Notes: a model not told the origin generated them from the sequence alone. DNA of 64,000 nucleotides from a bacterium (GCA_004562395.1 SFQY01000002.1:36476-100475), one strand, 5' to 3'; positions 8,496-18,537 are shown, counted from the first letter of the stretch. A program made the numbers and translations.

Positions 8496-9704
8496 ATGAA
8501 GTATACACCGCAAGAAGTCATGCAGTTTATCCAGGAGGAGGATGTTAAATTCATCCGCCTGGCCTTTTGTGATGTTCTGGGAAGGCCGAAAAACATTTCC
8601 ATCATGCCCCAGGAGCTGGAGCGGGCGTTTAAATATGGCATCGCCCTGGATGCCTCCGCCATCGCGGGCTTTGGCGACGAGGTCCACTCCGACCTGTTCC
8701 TGCATCCGGATCCGGCTACCATTTCGGTGCTGCCCTGGCGGCCGGAGCATGGACGGGTGGTGCGGATGTTCTGTGCCATCACCTATCCGGACGGCACGCC
8801 CTTTATCCACGACACCCGGAATCTGCTGAAGAAGGCCATTGCCGATGCCTCCGATGCCGGGTATACCTTTGCCTTTGGCTCTGAGATGGAGTTTTACCTG
8901 TTCAAGCTGGATGAGAATGGGGAGCCCACCACCATTCCCTATGACAATGCCACCTATATGGACGTTTCCCCGGAGGACCGGTGCGAAAATGTCCGCCGGG
9001 AGATCTGCCTGACCCTGGAGCAGATGGGCATCCAGCCGGAATCGTCCCACCATGAGGAAGGGCCGGGCCAGAACGAGGTGGACTTCCGGTATTCCGACGC
9101 CCTGGCCGCCGCGGACAATGCCGTGACCTTCTGCACGGTGGTCAAGACCATCGCCGCCCGGAACGGCCTGTGGGCGGACTTTTCGCCCAAGCCGCTGCCC
9201 GGAAAGCCCGGCAGTGGATTCCACATCAACATGTCCGTTCAGGGACCGGGAGAGAACCGGATGCAGCACATGATGGCCGGCATCCTGAATCGGGTGGGGG
9301 AGATGACCCTCTTCCTGAATCCCTCCGAGGGCTCCTACCAGCGCCTGGGCTCCCACAAAGCCCCCAAGTATATCTCCTGGTCCTATGACAACCGCTCCCA
9401 GCTGATCCGGATCCCCGCCGCCTCCGGCGAGTACCGGCGCTGCGAGCTGCGCAGTCCTGACTGCACCGCCAATCCCTATATTGCCTTCGCGCTGCTGATC
9501 TGGGCGGGGCTGGAGGGGCTGCAGGAGAAAATGCCCCTTCCGGAGGCGTGCAGCGTCAACCTGTTTACCGCCGCCCAGCATGATCTTTCCCATCTTCAGA
9601 CCCTCCCGCTGTCGCTGACCACCGCGTCCCGTCAGGCGGATGCCAGCGCGTTCCTGAAGCGGCACCTGCCGGAGTCTCTGGTGGCCTGCTTCTGCAAGGA
9701 ATAA
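8496..9704 (+). CDS. glnA: type I glutamine synthetase, short form
   Basis: Makes glutamine from glutamate, ammonia and ATP. It has the GSI beta-grasp N-terminus (FIRLAFCDVLGRPKNISI), EMEFYLF, the catalytic EEGPGQNEVDFRY, KPLPGKPGSGFHINMS and LRSPDCTANPYIAFA. At 402 residues it is about 40 shorter than usual GSI proteins: it ends at LPESLVACFCKE and lacks the family's usual C-terminal helix, which ends in a W-x-x-Y/R-Y-L type tail and makes inter-ring contacts. The start MKYTPQE fits the family, but its ribosome site (AAGGA, 14 bases away) is weak. An ANTAR regulator gene follows 36 bases later. The ring assembly may differ from ordinary GSI. Confidence 0.93.
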   Translation: MKYTPQEVMQFIQEEDVKFIRLAFCDVLGRPKNISIMPQELERAFKYGIALDASAIAGFGDEVHSDLFLHPDPATISVLPWRPEHGRVVRMFCAITYPDGTPFIHDTRNLLKKAIADASDAGYTFAFGSEMEFYLFKLDENGEPTTIPYDNATYMDVSPEDRCENVRREICLTLEQMGIQPESSHHEEGPGQNEVDFRYSDALAAADNAVTFCTVVKTIAARNGLWADFSPKPLPGKPGSGFHINMSVQGPGENRMQHMMAGILNRVGEMTLFLNPSEGSYQRLGSHKAPKYISWSYDNRSQLIRIPAASGEYRRCELRSPDCTANPYIAFALLIWAGLEGLQEKMPLPEACSVNLFTAAQHDLSHLQTLPLSLTTASRQADASAFLKRHLPESLVACFCKE

Positions 9705-9740
9705 CCGGGTTCAAACCAACGCGGAAAGGAGGGGGCATGT

Positions 9741-10325
9741 ATGGTCTTTAGTGAACAGACCTACAGCGTGCTTGTGGTTTCTTCGGCACAGAAATTCAAT
9801 GAGGTCCTCACGCAGATGCTCCCTGGGCCGGAGTATTACCCGGTGACCTTCGTGGGGAATGCGGCGGCTGCCCGCCGGGAGATGGTGAGCCGGACCTTTG
9901 ATATCGTAATCGTCAATTCCCCGCTGCCGGATGACATGGGGACCCGGTTCGCCATCGATGCCACCGGCAGGACCGGAACCGTGGCCCTGCTGCTGGTTCG
10001 GGCGGAGATGTTTGAGCAGATCAACGAAAAGGTCGTTCCCCAGGGCGTTTTTACCCTGGCAAAGCCCATTTCCTCCCAGACCCTTCAGCAGAGCCTGAAG
10101 TGGATGGTATCCGCCCGGGAACGGCTGCGGAAGCTGGAACAGAAGGCCACCACGGTGGAGGAAAAAATGGAGGAGATCCGCCTGGTGAACCGGGCGAAAT
10201 GGATCCTCATCGAGCAGCTGAACATGACGGAGGCGGAGGCTCACCGCCACATCGAGAAGCAGGCCATGGACCGCTGCGTCAACCGCCGGGAGATCGCCCT
10301 GGGGATCGTCAAAACCTATACATAA
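9741..10325 (+). CDS. ANTAR-domain RNA-binding antiterminator with a degenerate receiver
   Basis: A 194-residue protein of the AmiR/NasR/NitR type. Residues 1-115 have a receiver-like fold, but the phosphoacceptor position reads FDIVIVNSPLP (Asn instead of Asp) and the N-terminal acidic pair is absent (LVVSSAQK); the conserved Lys is kept (LAKPIS). A coiled coil (residues ~120-145) leads to the ANTAR domain (LIEQLNMTEAEAHRHIEKQAM to the end). ANTAR domains bind paired RNA hairpins and block terminators. Its position 36 bases behind glnA, with AAAGGAGGGG before the ATG, indicates control of glnA and probably glnN and gltB. The signal it senses is not visible; direct sensing through glutamine synthetase is one possibility. 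Confidence 0.9.
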   Translation: MVFSEQTYSVLVVSSAQKFNEVLTQMLPGPEYYPVTFVGNAAAARREMVSRTFDIVIVNSPLPDDMGTRFAIDATGRTGTVALLLVRAEMFEQINEKVVPQGVFTLAKPISSQTLQQSLKWMVSARERLRKLEQKATTVEEKMEEIRLVNRAKWILIEQLNMTEAEAHRHIEKQAMDRCVNRREIALGIVKTYT

Positions 10326-10333
10326 CCCAAAAA

Positions 10334-10361
10334 GCGCCCACGGCCGGAAAGCCGTGGGCGC
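10334..10361. terminator. bidirectional terminator between the ANTAR gene and the sugar kinase
   Basis: Perfect 11-base arms GCGCCCACGGC (10334-10344) and GCCGTGGGCGC (10351-10361), with an A run on the left and a T-rich stretch on the right, can end both converging transcripts. Confidence 0.85.
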
Positions 10362-10368
10362 TGAATAT

Positions 10369-11463
10369 TTATTTTGCCGCTTCCATGCAGTCGCGGACGA
10401 TCTGATCCATCTGATCCATCTTCCTGAGCATATCCCGGGCCAGGGCGATCTGGCAGCGGGTACGTACCAGATTGTGGTCCGGAGAATTGATCTTGAAGTA
10501 CAGGTCGCCGTCCAGATAGTCGGCCAGGAACCGGGTAGCCAGCTCCGCCGTCAGGACAAAGCAGCTCAGAGCCAGGGTCCCGGCTTCCGCCTCCGTCATG
10601 GTCAGGGCGGTTTTGGACAGGAAGCCCTCGGCGAAGGCCCGGAACACATCCAAGTTCACTCCAACCTTATCATACTCCGGGCAGTCCTCTTCCACATAGT
10701 TCGCGGCGAAGCGGATGGCGTCGCCGAAGTCGTGGCCCATGAGGCCGGGCATAACGGTATCCAGATCAATGACGATCATTGCTTCTTTGGTTTCGGGATG
10801 GAACAGAACGTTATTGATCTTGGTATCGTTATGGGTCACCCGCAGGGGAAGCTCTCCGGCCATCTGCATATCGGTGAGCCGGCAGGCAAGATCCTGCACG
10901 GACAGCAGATAGTCGATCTCCTCCCGCACCTGGGAGGCGCGGCCGGCCCGGTCCTCCCGGATGGAGTCCAACAGCTTCTGATAGCGCTGCCGGGTATTGT
11001 GGAAGCCGGGGATGGTTTCGGTCAGCTCACCGATGTCAAAATCCGCCAGGTCCATCTGAAATTCTCCGAAGGCCATGCCCGCGTTGCGGACCACAGCCAG
11101 ATCCGAGGCGGTATTATAGGTAACGGAGGGAACGTAATTGGTCATTCGCCAGAAGTTGGCGCCGTCGGCCACGTAGGTCTTCCGGTCCTCGGTATGGTGG
11201 AAATGCAGGGCAAGCTGTCCGGGCTTCTTCTGCCGGATATGCTCCGTGACCTTGTCAATGTTCTCCATCAGTCCCACAGGATTTCGGAAGGCGTAAGTAT
11301 TGACGTTCTGCACCAGGAAGGACTTGGGATTGCCCTCCGGCAGCAGAAAATTGACCTTATAGGTGCGGTTGACGTTGCCCATCTGGATGGTCTCATAACC
11401 GAGATATTGGTAATCGATGCGGAACAGCCTGCACACTTCCAGCAGTTTTTGATTCAGATCCAT
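10369..11463 (-). CDS. phosphotransferase resembling N-acetylhexosamine 1-kinase (NahK)
   Basis: A 364-residue protein of the aminoglycoside phosphotransferase/choline kinase fold. The phosphorylation motif PLRVTHNDTKINNV and the metal-binding IDLDTVMPG, followed by HDFGDAIRF and DLYFKINSPDHNLVRTRCQ, closely follow bifidobacterial N-acetylhexosamine 1-kinase, which phosphorylates GlcNAc/GalNAc at C1 in the lacto-N-biose pathway. The start at 11463 has GAGGAGACC before it and drops 30 poorly coding upstream residues. It is transcribed alone from a consensus promoter. No lacto-N-biose phosphorylase or epimerase is adjacent, so the substrate is a family inference. Confidence 0.8.
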   Translation of the reverse strand: MDLNQKLLEVCRLFRIDYQYLGYETIQMGNVNRTYKVNFLLPEGNPKSFLVQNVNTYAFRNPVGLMENIDKVTEHIRQKKPGQLALHFHHTEDRKTYVADGANFWRMTNYVPSVTYNTASDLAVVRNAGMAFGEFQMDLADFDIGELTETIPGFHNTRQRYQKLLDSIREDRAGRASQVREEIDYLLSVQDLACRLTDMQMAGELPLRVTHNDTKINNVLFHPETKEAMIVIDLDTVMPGLMGHDFGDAIRFAANYVEEDCPEYDKVGVNLDVFRAFAEGFLSKTALTMTEAEAGTLALSCFVLTAELATRFLADYLDGDLYFKINSPDHNLVRTRCQIALARDMLRKMDQMDQIVRDCMEAAK

Positions 11464-11603
11464 GAGGGTCTCCTCTCTGATTTTTTCTCCGGTGAACGCC
11501 TTGGCCTTCGCCGGAAAGACGCCGCCTGACGGCATGGCCGGGCAGCGTCCCATACTGAGCCAGTCTATGCTCCGGCAGACAGGATGTGATTCCCAGCCCG
11601 CTG

Positions 11604-11632
11604 ATTTTATCCTATTTTTGACGTTTTGTCAA
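11604..11632 (-). promoter_or_regulatory. promoter of the NahK-like kinase gene
   Basis: Minus-strand TTGACA (11632-11627), 17-base spacer, TAAAAT (11609-11604), about 140 bases before the ATG. Confidence 0.75.
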
Positions 11633-11679
11633 TCAAAATGCCAAAATTCCATCATCAGGCCGCCTGATTTCTCGAAAAT

Positions 11680-11715
11680 GCCGCGTTTGCGCCGGGATCT
11701 CCGGCCAAACGCGGC
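11680..11715 (-). terminator. terminator after rnc
   Basis: Arms GCCGCGTTTG (11680-11689) and CAAACGCGGC (11706-11715) with an inner CCGG pairing, followed on the minus strand by ATTTTC. Confidence 0.75.
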
Positions 11716-11783
11716 AATCGAATCGGACTTCGGACCTGCTGCGGATGCCTGGGAATGGATCATACGGATATTGGCTAACAGTG

Positions 11784-12470
11784 TCAGACGTGATCCGGGA
11801 ACAGATTCGCGATGGCTGCCCGGGCCGCGTCCTGCTCGGCGCGCTTTTTGCTGCTGCCGGAGCCTTTGCCCACCACGGCGCCGTTGAGGGAGACCTCTAC
11901 GTCGAACCGCTTGTCGTGGTCGGGACCGGATTCATCCACCAGCGCGTAGGAAAGCGTCTGGTTTTTCTTCTGCTGTACCAGCTCCTGAAGCTGGGTCTTA
12001 TAGTCCACATTGTGAAGCCTGGTCACCGGGACCTCCACCAGAATGAACTGGCGGATGAAGTTCAGCGCGGCGTCCAGACCGCCGTCCAGGAAACAGGCGG
12101 CGATGACCGATTCCACGGCGTCCGCCAGAATGGAATCCCGGCTGCGGCCGCCGCCCTGCTCCTCGCCGTGGCCCAGCAGCAGGTAATCGCCCAGGCCGAT
12201 CCGGTTGGCCGCGGCGGCCAGGGTGGTCTCGCAGACCATGTCCGCCCGCATCCGGGTCAGCTCTCCCTCGGGACGGTTGGGGAAATTCCGGAACAGGTAT
12301 TCCGCCACCAGCATTCCCAGAACACTGTCCCCCAGGAATTCCAGCCGTTCGTTGCTGAGCAGACTGTTGTGCCAGCGCTCATTGGCATAGGAGGAATGGG
12401 TCAGAGCGTTCTGCAGCAGGGACAGGTTGTGAAACCGGTAGCCGATGGCTTCTTCCAGGTCTTTAATCAT
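11784..12470 (-). CDS. rnc: ribonuclease III
   Basis: A 228-residue endonuclease cleaving double-stranded RNA, used in rRNA processing. The catalytic signature NERLEFLGDSVLGM (residues ~35-48) and the second acidic site DAVESVIAA mark the RNase III domain; the C-terminal half (KTQLQELVQQ to KKRAEQDAARAAI) is a double-stranded RNA-binding domain. Its ATG overlaps the last eight bases of plsX and has AAGGAGTG before it, showing translational coupling. In many Firmicutes acpP lies between plsX and rnc; here it is absent. Confidence 0.96.
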   Translation of the reverse strand: MIKDLEEAIGYRFHNLSLLQNALTHSSYANERWHNSLLSNERLEFLGDSVLGMLVAEYLFRNFPNRPEGELTRMRADMVCETTLAAAANRIGLGDYLLLGHGEEQGGGRSRDSILADAVESVIAACFLDGGLDAALNFIRQFILVEVPVTRLHNVDYKTQLQELVQQKKNQTLSYALVDESGPDHDKRFDVEVSLNGAVVGKGSGSSKKRAEQDAARAAIANLFPDHV

Positions 12471-13491
12471 GGTCGCACTCCTTCATGGCCGCCAGATCCC
12501 GCTCCAACTGCGCAGTGAAGTTGCCTTGAGCAGCGTCCATGGCCTGTCGAACCGCGTTGCGGAAGGCCAGAGCGTCGGAAGAACCGTGGGCCTTGATCAC
12601 AGGCTTCTGGATTCCCAGGAACTGGGTTCCGCCGATCTCCCGGTAGTCCAGCAGCTTCATCAGATCCGAGACGCCGGATTTGCAGAGCAGATACCCCAGA
12701 TTGCAGAAGAGATTCTTCTTGAACATCTTTTTGAGCATACTGCCCATGAACATGGCGGTGCCCTCAATGGATTTGATAAGTATATTTCCGCTGAAACCGT
12801 CGCAGACCACCACGTCCACCTCACCCAGAGGTACGGACCGTGCCTCCACATTGCCGGTGAAATTGATCAGACCCTTTTGAGCGGCGTTTTGCAGCAGGGT
12901 AAAGGCATCCTTTTGCAGCTGGGTGCCCTTGCTGTCCTCGGTGCCGATGTTCAGAAGCCCCACTCTGGGATTTTCCAGGCCGAACACGTTCTTCGCGTAG
13001 GCGGAACCCACCAGGCCGAACTGCAGCAGAAATTCCGGGGTGCATTCGGCGTTGGCTCCGCAGTCACAGATAATGACTCTGCCGCCGGTCTTGGTGGGCA
13101 TGGAAGGGGCCATGGCCGCCCGGCGGATCCCTTTGATCCGCCTGACCAGCAGGGTGGCGCCGGTCAGCAGCGCACCGGTGGAACCGGCGGAGACGAAGGC
13201 GTCGCCCTTGCCGTCGGCCAGCATTTTCAGACCCACGATCATGGAGGAATTCTTCCGCTTGTGAATGACGGAAGCGGGATCGTCGTGCATATCCACCACA
13301 TCATCGGCATTGGCGATTTCCATACCCTCGGGCAGGTCGTCGATGCCGTGCTTTTTCATAACCTCCAGGATCTCCTCGCCCCGGCCTACCAGGGTGATTT
13401 CCGCACCGTAGGCTTTGACCGCGTCAATGGCGCCCAGTACGGGGGCCTCCGGAGCCAAATCGCCGCCCATGGCGTCAAGAATGATCTTCAA
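12463..13491 (-). CDS. plsX: phosphate acyltransferase PlsX
   Basis: Converts acyl-ACP to acyl-phosphate for phospholipid synthesis at the membrane face. The protein has the family opening KIILDAMGGDLAPEA, CDCGANAE and CDGFSGN. I place the start at TTG 13491 (giving MKIILDAMGG, 342 residues) because GAGGTG lies six bases before it; a GTG at 13500 would add three residues but overlaps the ribosome site. It lies 18 bases after trmFO and overlaps rnc, so it belongs to the same minus-strand group. Confidence 0.95.
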   Translation of the reverse strand: MKIILDAMGGDLAPEAPVLGAIDAVKAYGAEITLVGRGEEILEVMKKHGIDDLPEGMEIANADDVVDMHDDPASVIHKRKNSSMIVGLKMLADGKGDAFVSAGSTGALLTGATLLVRRIKGIRRAAMAPSMPTKTGGRVIICDCGANAECTPEFLLQFGLVGSAYAKNVFGLENPRVGLLNIGTEDSKGTQLQKDAFTLLQNAAQKGLINFTGNVEARSVPLGEVDVVVCDGFSGNILIKSIEGTAMFMGSMLKKMFKKNLFCNLGYLLCKSGVSDLMKLLDYREIGGTQFLGIQKPVIKAHGSSDALAFRNAVRQAMDAAQGNFTAQLERDLAAMKECDHD

Positions 13492-13509
13492 CTGCTCCAC
13501 CTCTTTCTG

Positions 13510-14814
13510 TTAAATGCCTGCGGCCACCAGAGCGTCGATCACCTCCAGGGAACGATGGGCGATGGCCAGATTTTTTTCCGCTTTTTTTCGGATCCGCTTT
13601 TCCAGCGGGTCGATGATACTGAAATTGATATTCATGGGCTGGAAGGATACGATGCTCTCATCGCTGACATACCGGCCCAGAGCGCCGATGGCGGTGACGC
13701 CCGGAAACTCCGGGGGCTGCTTTCCCTGAACCTTCGCCGCCATGGCCACGGCGGCCAGATAGCCGGAGGCAGTGGATTCCACATAGCCCTCCACACCGGT
13801 CATCTGTCCGGCAAAGGCAACCATGGGGTTGCGGCGGTCCGCGTAGAACCGGTCCAGAAGCTTGGGACTTTGCAGGAAGGTGTTGCGGTGCATGACGCCG
13901 TAGCGGACAAATTCCGCCTCCCGCAGGGCGGGGATCATGGAAAATACCCGCTTCTGCTCCCCAAATTTCAGATGGGTCTGGAAGCCCACCAGGTTATAGA
14001 CGCTTTTGGCCGCGTTGTCCTGCCGCAGCTGCACCACCGCGTAGGGCTCCCGGCCGGTTTTGGGGTCCGTCAGACCCACGGGCTTCAAAGGACCGTACCG
14101 CAGGGTATCCACACCCCGGCGGGCCATGACCTCCACGGGCATACAGCCCTCGAATACATTCCGGTCCTCAAAACCGTGGACCTCCGCTTCTTCGGCGGCG
14201 GCCAGCTCTTTTACAAAGGCTTCGTACTGCTCCTTATCCAGGGCGCAGTTGATATAGTCGGGGGTACCCCGGTCGTAGCGGGACTGCCACCAGGCCAGGT
14301 CCATATCGATGGAGTCCGCGGTTACCAGAGGAGCTGCGGCATCAAAAAAGTGGAGATATCCGGTTTGGCCGAAGTATTGACGGATGGCCTCACTGAGAGC
14401 ATCGGAGGTCAAAGGACCTGTAGCGATGATCACCGGTCCCTCCGGGACCTGGGTCACTTCTTCGGAAATCACGGTGATATTGGGGTGGCTGCGGATTTTT
14501 TCGGTGACCATGGCGGAAAAACCGCCCCTGTCCACGGCAAGACATCCTCCGGCCTCCACCCGGGTGGCCTCCGCGCATTCCAGGATCAGGCTGCCGCAGC
14601 GGCGAAGCTCCTCCTTCAGAAGGCCCACCGCGTTTTCCAGCCGGTCACCCCGCAGAGAGTTGGAGCAGACCAGCTCCGCGAAGTCGGCGCTGTGATGGGC
14701 AGGGGTCATCTTCCGGGGCTTCATTTCATATAGATCCACCGTAATACCCCGGTTGGCCAGCTGCCAGGCGGCCTCTGAACCGGCAAGCCCCGCGCCGATG
14801 ACTTTTACACCCAT
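13510..14814 (-). CDS. trmFO: folate-dependent tRNA uridine-54 methyltransferase
   Basis: Flavoprotein that methylates U54 of tRNA using methylenetetrahydrofolate. The 434-residue protein opens with the FAD-binding [11 protein letters not shown], has the catalytic-Cys motif [11 protein letters not shown] near residue 50, and contains family motifs TCxxM-like [14 protein letters not shown] and [13 protein letters not shown]. The ATG is two bases after the topA stop; the ribosome site AAAGGAGG lies inside the end of topA. The topA-trmFO pairing is common in Firmicutes. Confidence 0.96.
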   Translation of the reverse strand: MGVKVIGAGLAGSEAAWQLANRGITVDLYEMKPRKMTPAHHSADFAELVCSNSLRGDRLENAVGLLKEELRRCGSLILECAEATRVEAGGCLAVDRGGFSAMVTEKIRSHPNITVISEEVTQVPEGPVIIATGPLTSDALSEAIRQYFGQTGYLHFFDAAAPLVTADSIDMDLAWWQSRYDRGTPDYINCALDKEQYEAFVKELAAAEEAEVHGFEDRNVFEGCMPVEVMARRGVDTLRYGPLKPVGLTDPKTGREPYAVVQLRQDNAAKSVYNLVGFQTHLKFGEQKRVFSMIPALREAEFVRYGVMHRNTFLQSPKLLDRFYADRRNPMVAFAGQMTGVEGYVESTASGYLAAVAMAAKVQGKQPPEFPGVTAIGALGRYVSDESIVSFQPMNINFSIIDPLEKRIRKKAEKNLAIAHRSLEVIDALVAAGI

Positions 14815-14816
14815 AC

Positions 14817-17117
14817 TCAGGCCTCCTTTGTCTTTCCGGCAGCGGATTTCCCGGCCGTGGTTTTCTTCGCCGCCGGCTTTTTTGCCGCAGGCTTCTTCGC
14901 AGTGGATTTTGATGTGGTTGTCTTGGCGGCAGGCTTCTTTGCCGCCGCCTTTTTGGGCTTCTCCTGGGAATCGCCGGGCGCTTCCTCCGGGCTTTCCGAA
15001 GGAGCCTTCTTTTTATAGTAGCCCCGCTGATCCTCGGGCAGGAACTGGCTGCAGTTTTCGTTGATACAGAAGGGCTTCATTCTGCCCTTGCCGGACTTTT
15101 TGAACATGGTCTGGCCGCACACGGGGCAGTCCTCCGCCGTGGGGACATCCCAGCTCATGAAGCCGCACTCCGGACCCCGCTCACAGGCGTAATAGGCGTA
15201 GCCCTTCTTGGACTTGCGCTTGAGCATTCCGCTGCCGCATTTGGGACAGCGGCCGGGCATCCGCTCCACAAGAGGCTTGGCGTTCCTGCACTCCGGGAAG
15301 CCGGGACAGGCCAGGAATTTTCCGAAACGGCCCATCTTGATGACCATTTTCCGCCCGCAAAGCTCGCAGACCTCGTCGGTCTCCTCCTCGGGGACCTTCA
15401 GCCGGACGCCCTCCAGAGCGGTCTCCGCCTCCTGAAGCTCTTCGCTGAAGCCCTGGTAGAACTCTGCCAGCAGAGCCTTCCAGTGCTGCTTTCCCGCTTC
15501 CACGGCGTCCAGACGGTTCTCCATATTGGCGGTGAACTCTACGTCGATGATGTCGTTGAAGTGGTCCATCATCAGGCCCGTTACGATCTCTCCCAGGGGG
15601 GTGGGCGCCAGGCGCTTGTCCTGCTTGGTGACATACTCCCGGTCCTCAATGGTGGAAATGGTGGTGGCATAGGTGGACGGACGGCCGACCCCTTTTTCCT
15701 CCATGGCCTTGACCAGGGTGGCCTCGGTATACCGGGCAGGGGGCTGGGTGAAATGCTGCTCCTTTTCGGTTTTGACGGCGTCGGCCTTTTCTCCTACGGA
15801 CAGATCCGGCAGGGGAGAGCCCACGGCCTCGGCCTCGTCGTCCCGGCCTTCCTCATAGACGGCGATGAAGCCGGCAAAGCGCATACTCTGATGGCTGGCC
15901 CGGAATACGTGGCCGGCACACTCGGTGTCGATGGACACAGTGTCGTACACCGCGTTGGCCATCTGGGTGGCCAGGAACCGGCTCCAGATCAGCTTGTACA
16001 GCTTGTACTGGTCCTGGGTCAGGCTGCCGCGAACGCGTTCCGGCTCCAGCTCCACATGGGAAGGACGGATGGCCTCGTGGGCATCCTGGGCACCGGCCTT
16101 GGTCTTGAAAACGTGGAATTTGCCGTAGTAGTAGGCGTCACCGTACCGGCTGCGGATAAACTGGGCTGCCGCGGCCATGGCTTCGTCGGAAAGACGCAGG
16201 GAGTCGGTACGCATGTAGGTGATCAGACCGGTGGTGCCTTCCCCCTCCACGTCCACGCCTTCATAGAGCTGCTGGGCGATCATCATGGTTTTCCTGGGGG
16301 TGAAGCCCAGCTTCCGGGATGCCTCCTGCTGCAGGGTGGAGGTGGTGAAAGGAGGGGCGGAGGAGCGCTTCTTCTCCGCTTTCTTCACGTTGGTGACGGT
16401 AAACTCCTTGTCGGTGATGTCGCGGATCACGGCGAGGGTCTGCTCTTCGTTTTCCAGATCCCGCTTCTTCTCCTCGCCCCAGTAATGGGCCAGGAAGGAA
16501 CCGGGCTTTTCCCGGCGGTTCAGGGTTACATCCAGCGTCCAGTATTCCTGGGGCTGAAAGGCCCGGATCTCATTTTCCCGGTCCACCACCATACGGGTGG
16601 CAACGCTCTGGACACGGCCCGCGGACAATCCCCGGCGGACCTTTTTCCACAGCAGGGGGGACAGCTCATAGCCCACGATCCGGTCCAGGATCCGCCGGGC
16701 CTGCTGGGCGTCCACCAGATTGTAGTCGATATCCCGGGGGTGGCGGATGGAATCCTTGACCACCTTCTGGGTGATTTCGTTGAAGGTGACCCGGTGGGTC
16801 TTCTCGTCGGAAAGCCCCAGCAGTTCCTTCAGATGCCAGGAAATGGCCTCTCCCTCCCGGTCCGGGTCGGTGGCCAGATATACGGTATCGGCCTGGGCGG
16901 CCGCGGTCTTCAGTTCCTTGATCAGGGATTCCTTGCCCCGGACGGGGATATACTGGGGGGTAAAATCATGCTCCAGATCCACGCCCATCTTGCTCTTGGG
17001 CAGATCCCTCAGATGGCCCATACTGGCCTTGACGGTATAGTCCGGCCCCAGATAGCGGCCGATGGTTTTTGCTTTGGAGGGCGACTCCACGATCACCAGA
17101 TTACTTGGTTTGCCCAT
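14817..17117 (-). CDS. topA: DNA topoisomerase I
   Basis: Type IA topoisomerase relaxing negative supercoils, 766 residues. The Toprim domain begins [12 protein letters not shown], with [12 protein letters not shown]; the catalytic Tyr lies in [12 protein letters not shown] near residue 305. Three four-Cys zinc ribbons follow (from about residues 585, 628 and 665), and the last ~75 residues are a Lys/Ala-rich tail ([12 protein letters not shown] type) expected to bind DNA. GGAGAA precedes the ATG. It lies between dprA and trmFO, the usual Firmicute order. Confidence 0.97.
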   Translation of the reverse strand: MGKPSNLVIVESPSKAKTIGRYLGPDYTVKASMGHLRDLPKSKMGVDLEHDFTPQYIPVRGKESLIKELKTAAAQADTVYLATDPDREGEAISWHLKELLGLSDEKTHRVTFNEITQKVVKDSIRHPRDIDYNLVDAQQARRILDRIVGYELSPLLWKKVRRGLSAGRVQSVATRMVVDRENEIRAFQPQEYWTLDVTLNRREKPGSFLAHYWGEEKKRDLENEEQTLAVIRDITDKEFTVTNVKKAEKKRSSAPPFTTSTLQQEASRKLGFTPRKTMMIAQQLYEGVDVEGEGTTGLITYMRTDSLRLSDEAMAAAAQFIRSRYGDAYYYGKFHVFKTKAGAQDAHEAIRPSHVELEPERVRGSLTQDQYKLYKLIWSRFLATQMANAVYDTVSIDTECAGHVFRASHQSMRFAGFIAVYEEGRDDEAEAVGSPLPDLSVGEKADAVKTEKEQHFTQPPARYTEATLVKAMEEKGVGRPSTYATTISTIEDREYVTKQDKRLAPTPLGEIVTGLMMDHFNDIIDVEFTANMENRLDAVEAGKQHWKALLAEFYQGFSEELQEAETALEGVRLKVPEEETDEVCELCGRKMVIKMGRFGKFLACPGFPECRNAKPLVERMPGRCPKCGSGMLKRKSKKGYAYYACERGPECGFMSWDVPTAEDCPVCGQTMFKKSGKGRMKPFCINENCSQFLPEDQRGYYKKKAPSESPEEAPGDSQEKPKKAAAKKPAAKTTTSKSTAKKPAAKKPAAKKTTAGKSAAGKTKEA

Positions 17118-17177
17118 GAATACATGTTCTCCGTTTCGTTACTTTAAGGTAATGACTGCTGATTGGCCGCAAGACAC

Positions 17178-17222
17178 CTGGATCCCATAAAAACGGTTTT
17201 TGCCCGTTTTTATGGAATCCAG
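17178..17222 (-). terminator. long hairpin between dprA and topA
   Basis: Arms of 19 bases (17178-17196 and 17204-17222) match with one mismatch; the central part is CCATAAAAACGG against CCGTTTTTATGG. No T run follows on the minus strand, so it may be a weak terminator or processing site between dprA and topA. Confidence 0.45.
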
Positions 17223-17259
17223 ACAGGGAAACCTGCTCCCAAAATACTGCCATTGCGGA

Positions 17260-18537
17260 CTATTGGCTCTGTTTCGCGTCTGTCAGGGCGACGCGCTTCC
17301 CCGGCAGACGCCGGAGGATGCCTTTCAGCTCCAGCATAGTCATAGCGGCCAGAAGCTTTCCGGTGGTCAGCCCGGTTTCGGCGATCACCTCATCTACCAG
17401 CCGCGGCTCCGTGTCCAGAGCGGCCAAAATGACCTGCTCGTCGTCGGACAGGGATTTTGAAATGTCATTTACGTCACTATAAGACGCGGATTGCTCCTTG
17501 TCAATGACTTTTTTGTCTAAATCTTTCTTAAGATTTTCATCCTGCCCGGGAATCAGGGGCTTCTGCGCCACCTTTGACGAAGGGGTCCTATCTTCCAGGG
17601 AGGCATTTTGGAACTCCTCTGGGGAGAGGGTCATCCGGGCAGGCTGCTGGTCCTTCCGGATTTTATCCGGGAAACGGCCTTCGTATTCGCTCAGAATATC
17701 CCAGCCGGAGGAAACCGCGATGGCTCCGTCCCGCAGCAGCCGGTTGCTGCCCACAAAGGTGGGCTGGTCAATGTTTCCCGGAACCACAAAAACGTCCCGG
17801 CCCTGCTCCGCCGCCTGACGGGCGGTAATGAGGGCGCCGCTTCTTTCCGGGGCTTCCACCACCAGGACTCCGCAGGCAAGACCGCTGATGATGCGGTTGC
17901 GCTTGGGGAAGTTCCATTTCACCGGGGGCGTTCCCGGCGGATACTCGCTCATGATGCAGCCGTAGGCCTCCACGTCCGCGAAAAGCGACCGGTTGGAGGG
18001 CGGATAGACCACGTCCGGACCGCAGCCCAGGACGCCTACCACGGGCAGCCCTGCCGACAGGGCGCCGGTCATGGCCATGGCGTCGATGCCGAAGGCCATA
18101 CCGGAAACCACAATGCCGCCGCAGCGGGCGATCTGGTAGCCCAGCCGCTTGGCGGAGGTCAGTCCGTAGGCGGAGGCCTTCCGGGTGCCCACCACGGCGA
18201 TGACAGGCAGAGCCTCCAGATCCGGAAGCCGTCCTTTATAATAGAGAACGGCGGGAGGATCCGGGATGTTGCGAAGCCGGGCGGGGTAGGACGCGTCCCG
18301 GTAGGTCAGGATATGGAGCTTTTCCCGGCTGCAGGCTTCCAGAATGGCCTCCGCGGAGCGAAGATCCTTGTCCCGCAGGGACTGCCGGGCTTCCTGGCTG
18401 AGGGGACCCACATAGTCAAAGGAAGCGTCGTCGGCGAAGAATATATCCTCCGGGTCCTGAAAATGCTGCAAAAGCATCACCTTTGCCCGGTCGCTCAGAC
18501 CGGGACGATGTGCCAGCCAGATCCAGTGTACCAGCAT
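17260..18537 (-). CDS. dprA: DNA processing protein DprA
   Basis: Loads RecA on incoming single-stranded DNA in transformation. The 425-residue protein has an N-terminal helical segment, the Rossmann-like core (VIAVVGTRKASAYG, GGIVVSGMAFGIDAMA, GVLGCGPDVVYP, VVEAPERSGALITA, VFVVPGNI) and, after a ~75-residue acidic linker, a C-terminal winged helix (SDDEQVILAALD to the end). AAAAGGGGAAG precedes the ATG. No other competence gene is present in the window. Confidence 0.95.
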   Translation of the reverse strand: MLVHWIWLAHRPGLSDRAKVMLLQHFQDPEDIFFADDASFDYVGPLSQEARQSLRDKDLRSAEAILEACSREKLHILTYRDASYPARLRNIPDPPAVLYYKGRLPDLEALPVIAVVGTRKASAYGLTSAKRLGYQIARCGGIVVSGMAFGIDAMAMTGALSAGLPVVGVLGCGPDVVYPPSNRSLFADVEAYGCIMSEYPPGTPPVKWNFPKRNRIISGLACGVLVVEAPERSGALITARQAAEQGRDVFVVPGNIDQPTFVGSNRLLRDGAIAVSSGWDILSEYEGRFPDKIRKDQQPARMTLSPEEFQNASLEDRTPSSKVAQKPLIPGQDENLKKDLDKKVIDKEQSASYSDVNDISKSLSDDEQVILAALDTEPRLVDEVIAETGLTTGKLLAAMTMLELKGILRRLPGKRVALTDAKQSQ

